64,000 nt of DNA, taken from the NCBI GenBank assembly GCA_040220415.1, contig JAVJUV010000140.1, positions 40,691 through 104,690 on the forward strand, in the 5' to 3' direction. Of the stretch, positions 52,965-60,081 are shown piece after piece; positions within the stretch are counted from its first letter, which is position 1, and every line of letters begins with the position of its first letter. The DNA is from JAVJUV01 sp040220415. Its GTDB lineage: Bacteria > Pseudomonadota > Alphaproteobacteria > Rhodobacterales > Rhodobacteraceae. The position numbers and the translations under genes are program-made. Under the pieces are notes generated by a model. It did no database searches. It was not told where the DNA came from and worked only from the letters and a program-made list of their open reading frames with translations.

Positions 52965-53936
52965 TCAGTCGATGATCGCCACGCCCCAGGGCGCCTGTCC
53001 CACCTCCACCGACCGGATCGCCTTTTCGGCGGCCACGTCGATCACGGTGATGTCGTTGGAATTGCCGTTGGTGCTCAGCAGGTATTTCTGGTCCGGCGTG
53101 AAATCGAGCTGCCAGACGCGCTGCCCCACGAGGATGTAATCCAGCACCTCCAGGCTCTCGCCATCCACGACCGCCACCCGGTTCGCAGGCCCGAGCGCGA
53201 CAAAGACGCGGCTGCCATCTTCTGTCACCTTCACGCCCACCGGTTGCAGCCATTCGGGCTGCACATTTGGCACCTCAAAGGTGAGCTTGCCCACCACCGT
53301 CGGCGCGCCATCCTCGGCGATATCCATCACCGTGACGGTGCCGCCGATCTCCGACGACACGTAAAGCCGGGTGCCATCCGCCGTGTATTGCGCGTAGCGC
53401 GGGCGCTGATCGACCAGCACGTTATACTTGATCTCGTAATCCTCGGTGGAGATGAAATGCGCCATGTTGGTGGTCTCGGACGTGTTGACCACGAATTTGC
53501 CATCCGGGCTGATCCCCATCCCCTCGGGCTCCACGCCCACCGGCACCTCGGCCAGCACCTCGCGCGTGTCGGTATCGGTCACGGTGACAAGGTTGTCATC
53601 CTCGTTCGCGATATAGAGCCTCTTGCCGCTTTTCTCGATGGTAAACAGCTCCGGGTCGGGCCCCGACGGCAGGCTCGGCAATTCCTCGTAGGTCTCGGTG
53701 TCGAACACCCGCACCAGATTGTCATCCGACGCGCAGACATAGAGCTTCTTGCCATCCGGGCTGACGATGATGCCGCGCGGGCGGTTGCCGCCATCAAACT
53801 CGGTCAGCACCTCCCATGTGTCGGTATCCACGACCGTGATCGTGTTGCCCCGCTCGTTCGATATGAACGCCTTGCCGGCCAGCGCGGGCGAGAGGCTGAG
53901 CGCAACAAGCGCCGTTGAGAGTAGCAGCGTTTTCAT
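52965..53936 (-). CDS. PQQ-dependent catabolism-associated beta-propeller protein
   Basis: The 323-residue periplasmic protein has a signal peptide (STALVALSLSPALAGKA) and seven YVTN-type blades such as VVDTDTWEVLTEF, VSPDGKKLYVCA and YLLSTNGNSNDITVID. It belongs to the propeller family encoded with PQQ-linked ABC transporters. The role is unknown; ligand or partner binding is likely. It is second in the operon, 12 nt from the binding protein gene. Confidence 0.87.
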   Translation of the reverse strand: MKTLLLSTALVALSLSPALAGKAFISNERGNTITVVDTDTWEVLTEFDGGNRPRGIIVSPDGKKLYVCASDDNLVRVFDTETYEELPSLPSGPDPELFTIEKSGKRLYIANEDDNLVTVTDTDTREVLAEVPVGVEPEGMGISPDGKFVVNTSETTNMAHFISTEDYEIKYNVLVDQRPRYAQYTADGTRLYVSSEIGGTVTVMDIAEDGAPTVVGKLTFEVPNVQPEWLQPVGVKVTEDGSRVFVALGPANRVAVVDGESLEVLDYILVGQRVWQLDFTPDQKYLLSTNGNSNDITVIDVAAEKAIRSVEVGQAPWGVAIID

Positions 53937-53948
53937 ACCTGTCTCCGT

Positions 53949-55136
53949 TCAGTTAAAGGCTGTGCATTGAGATTCGGGCTGATCCAGCCCCATCGTGTCG
54001 AGCGGCGAGCGTTGATGCAGAAAGCCCTCCTGCGGGCTGACGCTCACGGTGATGCGCCCATCGTAAAGCAGGATGGGTTGCCGCATCTGCCCGTTCCATT
54101 GGCGAAACGTCACCTTCTGCCCCTTGAACGCCGCCAGTTCAAAGGCGTCCGACAGCGCGTAGTCGCGGATCACCTCCGGCTCGGCGGAACTCGTGCGCGT
54201 CACCGCCTCGCCCACAACCCGCAGCGCCAGCCAGACATTGTAATCCTCCGAGGTGACCTTGCGCCGGGTCAACTCCTCGAACCGGGTCTGGAACTGCGTC
54301 GCGCCCCAGGCCTCATGCGCGCCGTGCATGGTGACGGGTTTCAACCCGCCCGACCCCATCACCGGGCGCGGCGTCCACAGGTGATAGGGCAGGTAATTGG
54401 CGAAATAGTCGGTCGCATCCGCCGTGACCACGATGTCATGATCCTCGGCCCCCTGCATGAAGGTCGGCAATTGCCGCTGCACCAGCACATGGCCCGAATC
54501 CGTCCGGCGACTGCCGCCGGTATCCTCGAACGTGCGTTCCTCGACGATCTCGGCCCCGAACTTGGCCGCCGCCCGGCGGAACGCCGCCCCAAGCGCCATG
54601 TCGGCGGGGTTCGACCCCTCGACCAGCAGCCAGTCGCCCCATTTCTTCCAGACCGCGAATTGCGCCACCGCATCGGCCATCATCTGATCGGACGGCGCGA
54701 TATGCAGCAGGTTGGCGCGGCACTGATCGTCGCGCAATTCCGTGTCAGGCGCGGCCGCATTCAGCACCAGCGCGCCGTCCTCCGCCGCGCGGTCCGACAG
54801 GCGCAACAAGTCCTCGGCTCCCGCCTGCACCACGATCAGGCGAATACCGTCGCCCAGCAATTCCTCCAGCGCCGCGTCGGCCCCCTCAGGCGGCACAGCC
54901 CGCGTCACCGTCTCATAGGTATGGCCCATGAAACTGCCCGTGGTGCCATTGTCCTCATCCGCCAGCGCCGCCCCGGCAAAGCCGATATCCTCGGCCCGCA
55001 GGTCATGGCGCGATACCGGCAACAGCGTGGGATAATCCACCCGCAGCACCGCCGCACGGACATCGACCGCCAGCGCGGACCCGGCCCAGAAACAGAAGGT
55101 AAGCGACGCCAGCAGCGCCTGAGCATATTTCAGCAC
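53949..55136 (-). CDS. ABC substrate-binding protein, PQQ-dependent alcohol dehydrogenase system
   Basis: The protein of about 395 residues has a signal peptide (ALLASLTFCFWAGSALA) and a branched-chain amino acid-binding-like fold. Sequences such as DDQCRANLLHIAPSDQMMADA and FEELTRRKVTSEDYNVWLALRVVG are typical of the PQQ-ADH ABC binding family (PedA/LutA-like). The GTG at 55136 is preferred because GGGAGGA sits 4 nt upstream; the frame extends to 55187. It is the first gene of the operon and probably determines its substrate, possibly lanthanide or chelate. Confidence 0.86.
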   Translation of the reverse strand: MLKYAQALLASLTFCFWAGSALAVDVRAAVLRVDYPTLLPVSRHDLRAEDIGFAGAALADEDNGTTGSFMGHTYETVTRAVPPEGADAALEELLGDGIRLIVVQAGAEDLLRLSDRAAEDGALVLNAAAPDTELRDDQCRANLLHIAPSDQMMADAVAQFAVWKKWGDWLLVEGSNPADMALGAAFRRAAAKFGAEIVEERTFEDTGGSRRTDSGHVLVQRQLPTFMQGAEDHDIVVTADATDYFANYLPYHLWTPRPVMGSGGLKPVTMHGAHEAWGATQFQTRFEELTRRKVTSEDYNVWLALRVVGEAVTRTSSAEPEVIRDYALSDAFELAAFKGQKVTFRQWNGQMRQPILLYDGRITVSVSPQEGFLHQRSPLDTMGLDQPESQCTAFN

Positions 55137-55272
55137 GGTATCCTCCCTTGCCCGGCCTTTTTGCGATGCCGGTTCCCTTAGCCCCAAGCTGCCGTGAAGA
55201 CCGCCCGGGACGAAACCGCTACCTTTGGCCGTGTTGCTGGAATCACCTTAGCAGGCCCAGACTATGGCTCTA

Positions 55273-55289
55273 TTCTTATTTTATAAGAG
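55273..55289. promoter_or_regulatory. palindromic element in PQQ-ABC/DUF3280 divergent region
   Basis: The 16 nt at 55274-55289 (TCTTATTTTATAAGAG) are identical to the pqqA upstream element. Here the element ends 6 nt before the DUF3280 gene start and is about 137 nt upstream of the GTG of the divergent ABC binding protein gene. Confidence 0.6.
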
Positions 55290-55295
55290 CGTGCC

Positions 55296-55784
55296 ATGAG
55301 GTTGATAACACTGCTGTTTCTTGGATTCGCCTCGGCTGCGACCGCAGGCGAGAAAGTGGCGTTTTTCGGCCTCACCCTGCTCGACGAGTCCCTGCAAAGC
55401 CAGATGCAGGGCGAGGACCCGGCGCAGATCGCCCGCATCGCCATGCTGGAAGAGATCGTGCGCGACCGATTCCTTGCCGAAGGCTACGAATTGCTCGACA
55501 TCACCCCCGTGCAGGCCGATCTCGACCGCATCGTGAACCCCGCCAAATGCTATGGCTGCGACACCCGCATGGCGACCGACCTCGGCGCCGATTTCTCGCT
55601 CGTGGGCGAGGTGCAGAAGGTCTCCAACCTGATCCTCGCCATGAACCTGCAGCTGCGCGACGCCGCGACCGGCGATTTGGTGCGCGGCGGCGTGGTCGAT
55701 ATCCGCTCGAACACCGATGAAAGCTGGCAGCGCGGCATGCGCTACATCCTGAAGAACCGCATTTTTCGTGAGGAGGAAAAATGA
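55296..55784 (+). CDS. DUF3280 family exported protein
   Basis: The 162-residue protein has a short signal peptide (LITLLFLGFASAATA) and a DUF3280/DUF2380 pattern: VAFFGLTLLDESLQ, YELLDITPVQADLDRI, CYGCDTRMATDLGADFSLVGEVQKVSNLIL. The CYGC motif is a possible disulfide. Such proteins accompany PQQ-dependent dehydrogenase loci and have no known function. It leads a four-gene plus-strand group and overlaps the SRPBCC gene by 4 nt. Confidence 0.83.
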   Translation: MRLITLLFLGFASAATAGEKVAFFGLTLLDESLQSQMQGEDPAQIARIAMLEEIVRDRFLAEGYELLDITPVQADLDRIVNPAKCYGCDTRMATDLGADFSLVGEVQKVSNLILAMNLQLRDAATGDLVRGGVVDIRSNTDESWQRGMRYILKNRIFREEEK

Positions 55785-56323
55785 AGAGACGTCTATTCCT
55801 GATGGCCGCGGCGGCAGTGACGATCCCGTCACTGGCGTTGGCACATGGCCCGACCCGGCAAAAGGTCACCGTCACAACCGAGGTCGCCGCCGACCCGGCG
55901 GACGTCTGGGCCGCGATCGGCAATTTCCAGGACATGTCCTGGCACCCGGCGGTGCATTCGACGACCGGCGAGGGCGACAACGCCATCGACGCCACACGTC
56001 AGCTCGTTCTGGGCGGCGAAGGCGGCCCCACCATCGACGAGGTGCTCTATAAATACAGCACCGACAAGATGAGCTATTCCTACCGCATCACCGAGGTGAA
56101 GGTCGAGGTTCTGCCGGTCACCAACTACTCCTCACATCTCACTGTCAAGCCGCGCGACGGCGGCGGGTCGCTGGTGGAATGGCGCGGCGCCTTCTATCGC
56201 GGCTATCCCAACAACGACCCGCCCGAAGAGCTCAACGATGCCGCCGCCATCGCCGCTGTGACCGGCGTCTATCAGGCAGGGCTCGATGCCCTGGTCGAGC
56301 GGTTCGGTGCGCCGGGCTCTTGA
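55781..56323 (+). CDS. SRPBCC family protein (MxaD-like)
   Basis: The 180-residue protein has a signal peptide (LFLMAAAAVTIPSLALA) and a START/SRPBCC fold with VTTEVAADPADVWAAIGNFQDMSWHP. It resembles MxaD, a periplasmic protein that helps interaction between methanol dehydrogenase and its cytochrome in methylotrophs. This is a family inference. It overlaps both neighbours, which suggests one transcript. Confidence 0.83.
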   Translation: MKRRLFLMAAAAVTIPSLALAHGPTRQKVTVTTEVAADPADVWAAIGNFQDMSWHPAVHSTTGEGDNAIDATRQLVLGGEGGPTIDEVLYKYSTDKMSYSYRITEVKVEVLPVTNYSSHLTVKPRDGGGSLVEWRGAFYRGYPNNDPPEELNDAAAIAAVTGVYQAGLDALVERFGAPGS

Positions 56324-57248
56324 CGCCACGCTGCTGATCCTCGGGCTGGCCCTCACCGGGCCAGTCCTTGCACAAACCGCCTATGTCACCTGCCAGAACG
56401 GCGAGGTTCTCAGCATCATCGACCTCGCCCGGGGGGTCGAGCGCGCCCGCTGGCCCCTGCCCGGCAAACCGGCGGGCGTGGCAGTAACCGGCGCGGCGCT
56501 CTACACCGTCTCCCCCGACAGCAAGACCGTCCGCCGCCTCGACACAGAGACGGGCGCGACACTGGCTGAAACCGTGCTCGATGGCGGCCCCATCGGCGTG
56601 GCGCATGACGCGGTGCGCGGGCGGCTTTACGTCTCGGACTGGTACAACGCCCGGCTCTGGGTGCTGGACGATCAGACCCTCACCCATCAGCGCGACCTCA
56701 CAACCGCCGCCGCCCCGGCTGGCATCGCCCTCTCGGAGGACGGCCGCCACCTCGCCACCGCCGAGCGTGACGCCGACCGGGTGACGATCTTCGACGCCCA
56801 AACCCTTGCCATTATCGCGCAGCCACAGGTCGGCACCCGCCCCTTCGGCCTGCGGTTCGCCCCCGACGGGCGGCTCTTCGTCGGCAATGTCGGCAGCGAT
56901 GACGTCACCGTTCTCGACCCCGCCAGTGGCGACACTCTCGCCACTGTGCCCGTCGGCGCGCGCCCCTACGGCGTGGCCTTCGCGCAGGGCCGCGCCTTTG
57001 TCAGCAACCAATATGCCGACACCGTCAGCGTCATATCCCTTGACGATCTGACGGTGACAGCCACCCTCGACGTGGGCGAGTATCCCGAGGGCATCGACGC
57101 CACGCATGACAACACCCGCATAATCGTGGCAAACTGGTTCTCGAACACGGTCAGCGTGATCGACGCGACCACATTGCAGGTGGTGAACGAGATCGAGACC
57201 GGCGACGGCCCGCGCGCCTTCGGCCTGTTCATCACGGAGGAAGACTGA
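56286..57248 (+). CDS. YncE-like beta-propeller protein
   Basis: The 320-residue protein is an exported seven-blade propeller, with repeats such as DDVTVLDPASGDTLATVPVG, DTVSVISLDDLTVTATLDVG and NTVSVIDATTLQVVNEIETG. The ATG at 56286 overlaps the SRPBCC gene by 38 nt; a GTG at 56307 would begin MRRALDATLLILGLALTGP, which is a cleaner signal peptide. It is similar in fold to the propeller at 52965 but transcribed in the other direction. The partner is unknown. Confidence 0.82.
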   Translation: MPWSSGSVRRALDATLLILGLALTGPVLAQTAYVTCQNGEVLSIIDLARGVERARWPLPGKPAGVAVTGAALYTVSPDSKTVRRLDTETGATLAETVLDGGPIGVAHDAVRGRLYVSDWYNARLWVLDDQTLTHQRDLTTAAAPAGIALSEDGRHLATAERDADRVTIFDAQTLAIIAQPQVGTRPFGLRFAPDGRLFVGNVGSDDVTVLDPASGDTLATVPVGARPYGVAFAQGRAFVSNQYADTVSVISLDDLTVTATLDVGEYPEGIDATHDNTRIIVANWFSNTVSVIDATTLQVVNEIETGDGPRAFGLFITEED

Positions 57249-58054
57249 TGAAACACACGCTCCTGTCCGCAGCACTCATGGCAGCACTTGCCCTGCCCGC
57301 CGCCGCGTCCGAGCCGGTCTGGCCCGACCTCGCACAGGATCTCTACGGCACCCGTCCGCTGCTCGACGGCACCGAGCATATCGCCATCGACACTCCCTAC
57401 CGCACCACCGAGGACGCCCGCACCCATGTCAAGGCAACGCTCGCGGCCCCGCCCGGGCGGCTCTGGGGCAAGGTCGAGGTGATCCTTGACGACAACCCGA
57501 TGCCGGTCTCGGCGGTCTTCGACTTCAAGGACCCGCAAGCGCGCTTTGCCTTCGACGTCACCCTGCGGATCAACGGCCCGACGCCGCTGCATGTGGTGGG
57601 CGAGACGACGGACGGGCAGCTTTACGTCGCCGAAACCTTCGTCAAGACCTCCGGCCAGGGCGCCTGCGCCGCGCCGCCGGGCACCGACCCGGAGGAGGCG
57701 CTGGCCACGCTCGGCCAGATGCGCATCGCGATAACGGAACCCATCGGCGCGCAAGACCGCCTCGCCGCCCTCGCCACCCGCAACCGGCAGGTCAATCTCG
57801 AGATCAGCCATCCCAGCCATTCCGGCATGCAGATGGACCAGATCAGCCTGCTCTTCATCCCGCTGCGCTATGTGGAAACGATCGATATCGCCCTCGACGG
57901 CGGCGGCTACGTGGAGATGACCGGCTCCATCTCGCTGTCGGAAAACCCCCGCGTCAGCCTCTCGGTGCCGGGCCGCACACAGGCGGTGGACGTCACCATG
58001 ACCGATACCGACGGCACCGTCAGCCACGCGCAGGCAACGTTGCCGGGGTATTGA
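57248..58054 (+). CDS. quinoprotein dehydrogenase-associated SoxYZ-like carrier
   Basis: The 268-residue exported protein has a signal peptide (LMAALALPAAASE). It fuses a SoxY-like part, with a possible carrier cysteine in SGQGACAAPPG, to a SoxZ-like part (LEISHPSHSGMQMDQISL, SENPRVSLSV). In sulfur oxidation SoxYZ carries sulfur on a cysteine; in PQQ loci the function of this fused form is unknown. It starts on the stop of the propeller gene (TGATG). Confidence 0.87.
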   Translation: MKHTLLSAALMAALALPAAASEPVWPDLAQDLYGTRPLLDGTEHIAIDTPYRTTEDARTHVKATLAAPPGRLWGKVEVILDDNPMPVSAVFDFKDPQARFAFDVTLRINGPTPLHVVGETTDGQLYVAETFVKTSGQGACAAPPGTDPEEALATLGQMRIAITEPIGAQDRLAALATRNRQVNLEISHPSHSGMQMDQISLLFIPLRYVETIDIALDGGGYVEMTGSISLSENPRVSLSVPGRTQAVDVTMTDTDGTVSHAQATLPGY

Positions 58055-58069
58055 GGGCAAATGCAGGAA

Positions 58070-58101
58070 GCCTCCGGCGGGGATATTTAAGGCAAGATGA
58101 A
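58070..58101 (+). repeat. dispersed intergenic repeat, copy D (variant)
   Basis: The segment GCCTCCGGCGGGGATATTTA continues AGGCAAGATGAAAC. It shares the general layout TATTT-n-GGC/GCC-A-rich of copies A-C but is more divergent. The same form is frequent downstream of genes in related genomes, from memory. It lies between two convergent genes. Confidence 0.45.
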
Positions 58102-58103
58102 AC

Positions 58104-58646
58104 TCACGGCTCCGGCTCTGCCGTAACCACTTCGGTTGGATAGTCGTAAAACGTCCAGCCATCGGTGCCGTCGGGCATCCAGTAGACCTGCGCGTACCCG
58201 TATTCCAGCGCCCGCTTGGCCGCGTTCCAGGACATCCAGCATTCTGCCAGGCAAAAGATCACCACCGGATGATCCATATCGCCACCCGTGGCCTTCTCCA
58301 GCCCGCGTTTGAAATAATCCGCCGTCACCCCGGCAATCGCGCCATAGCCGACATTAGGCAGCCAGATCGCACCGGGGATCGAATGGCGCGGCTTGTCGCG
58401 CCAGATCGTGCCCTCGGGCAGGTTCTTGGGCTTGGGCGGGCGCGGCAGCACGTCGATGAACGCCGCCTCGCCCGATTGCCATAATTCATGCGCGGCCTCC
58501 GTATCGAGCACCCGCCCCCCGGTCAGGCTATCGGGCACCGGCCCGCGATACTGATCCATCCGGTAGCCAACAGGCTCGCGCACCGTCTGCGCCACCGCCG
58601 TCACCGACAGGCCCAGCAGCGCGACGAGGATCAGCGCATGCTTCAT
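58104..58646 (-). CDS. PQQ-dependent catabolism-associated CXXCW-family protein
   Basis: The 180-residue exported protein has a rhodanese-like fold with HSIPGAIWLPNVGYGAI and the motif CLAECWMSWNAAKRAL. The family is named for CXXCW, but three residues separate the cysteines here (C-LAE-C-W). It could act on a disulfide or sulfur compound; the role is unknown. It overlaps the XoxJ-like gene by ATGA and ends the catabolic operon. Confidence 0.88.
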   Translation of the reverse strand: MKHALILVALLGLSVTAVAQTVREPVGYRMDQYRGPVPDSLTGGRVLDTEAAHELWQSGEAAFIDVLPRPPKPKNLPEGTIWRDKPRHSIPGAIWLPNVGYGAIAGVTADYFKRGLEKATGGDMDHPVVIFCLAECWMSWNAAKRALEYGYAQVYWMPDGTDGWTFYDYPTEVVTAEPEP

Positions 58647-59512
58647 CCCTCGGGCTCTTTGACCGCCGTACCCATGTCATTCACCAGCGGCACACCCGCC
58701 TCGCGCAACAGCGCGTCGATCTCGTCCTGATGACGGCGGATCAAGGAGTTGAGCTTGCGCTCCCAGACCTTCTCGCCCAGCCGCACGCCCATCGTGATGC
58801 GAAAGAACAGACGCGGCGACTCGGTCTCGTTGACCAGCGGTATGACCGCGAGGTCGGGATGATCCTGCTTGACCAGCGGCCCGCCCAGCGGCCCCCAGAG
58901 GATCGCGGCGTCGATCTCGCCCGCCTCCAGATCGGCGAGCATTTCATCGGCAGGGCTTTCATGCCGTCGGTCCACGAACAGCCTGTAGGGCCGCGCCTTG
59001 GCAATCAACCCGTTACGCGCCAGATGCGCCGAGGGCGGCGTGCCCGCGACAATGCCGATGCGCTTTCCATTCAGGCCCGCATCCGACAGCGCGCTCACCC
59101 CGGCGAGCGGGCCGTCCTTGGGCACGATCAGCGCATAGACCGACGTAAAGTAGTGATTGGTGTTCTGGACCAGCTCATGGCCCTGCGCATAGCCCATCAC
59201 CACGTCGCAGCGCTTGGCCTTGAGGGTGTTGCGAATGAAACCGGTGGCCATCGGATACCACGTATATTCGACCCCCACGCCCAGTTTTTCGGCGATCAGT
59301 TCAGCCAGCGCGTTCTCATACCCGCTCTGATCCTCGGCCGATGCCGGCAGGTTGGCCGGATCGGCACAGACCCGCAACACGTTATCCGACACCAGGTCCG
59401 ATGTCTGCGCCTGCGCGTCTGCGGCAAATCCCGCCGCGAACGATGCCGCGACGAGACCAAGGCTCAGGCGCGCATGCCGCGCACCCCGGGCAAGATCAGC
59501 CCATGCAGTCAT
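58643..59512 (-). CDS. xoxJ: quinoprotein-associated periplasmic binding protein (XoxJ/MxaJ-like)
   Basis: The 289-residue protein has a signal region (LSLGLVAASFAAGFAADAQA) and a type II periplasmic-binding fold: LRVCADPANLPASAEDQSGYENALAEL, CDVVMGYAQGHELVQNTNHY. It is XoxJ-like, a protein encoded next to lanthanide methanol dehydrogenases and thought to aid their activation. The start overlaps the end of the cytochrome gene by 17 nt. Confidence 0.88.
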   Translation of the reverse strand: MTAWADLARGARHARLSLGLVAASFAAGFAADAQAQTSDLVSDNVLRVCADPANLPASAEDQSGYENALAELIAEKLGVGVEYTWYPMATGFIRNTLKAKRCDVVMGYAQGHELVQNTNHYFTSVYALIVPKDGPLAGVSALSDAGLNGKRIGIVAGTPPSAHLARNGLIAKARPYRLFVDRRHESPADEMLADLEAGEIDAAILWGPLGGPLVKQDHPDLAVIPLVNETESPRLFFRITMGVRLGEKVWERKLNSLIRRHQDEIDALLREAGVPLVNDMGTAVKEPEG

Positions 59513-59999
59513 TTTCGTCCTCTTGGATCACGTCCGACTTGGCCTCTTTCTTGGAAGGGCGTCCGCGTGGCACGGCATCCATGCCGCGCGCCTTGAGATA
59601 GACGTAGATGTCGTCAAGATAGCACATGACATTCCGGTTGTCGCCGAAATGGGGCATCACCGAGTTGCCGTTCTCGCGCCCGTTCACCACGACGCTGTAG
59701 AAATCGTAGTAATCCATGTCCACGGCCGATTTCTTCAGCGCGGGGGCATAGGTCGATCCCTCGCCATCAGGGCCGTGGCAGACATGGCATTCGGAATGAT
59801 AGCGCCGGAACCCGGAAAACGTCAGCCAGTCCACAGTGCCATCCTCGGCCACGTTATAGGTGGGAATGTCATCTGCCGTGAAATAGCGGCCGTCCTCTTC
59901 ATAGGCGACGGCGATGTTGTCACCCGCGTCCTGCGCGGCGGCGGCACTGGCCAGACCGGCGGCAAGGGCGGTGGCGATAAGGCTGCGGATGGGTGTCAT
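59496..59999 (-). CDS. xoxG: c-type cytochrome, methanol metabolism-related (XoxG-like, 4-Cys)
   Basis: The 167-residue protein has a signal peptide (TALAAGLASAAAAQ) and one heme c site C71-HV-C74-H75. A methionine ligand is likely in NSVMPHFGDNRN. Two further cysteines (MCYLDD and DENDCMG near the end) give the four-cysteine pattern of methanol metabolism-related cytochromes c. It would accept electrons from XoxF. ATG at 59999 has AGAGGA upstream. It lies 82 nt after xoxF. Confidence 0.88.
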   Translation of the reverse strand: MTPIRSLIATALAAGLASAAAAQDAGDNIAVAYEEDGRYFTADDIPTYNVAEDGTVDWLTFSGFRRYHSECHVCHGPDGEGSTYAPALKKSAVDMDYYDFYSVVVNGRENGNSVMPHFGDNRNVMCYLDDIYVYLKARGMDAVPRGRPSKKEAKSDVIQEDENDCMG

Positions 60000-60081
60000 G
60001 AAAGTCCTCTGATTTGCAAGGCGGACTGGCACGCGCGTGGCGCGCCAGTCCGGAAGTTTGTCGAGTGTTGATCGCGTCCGA

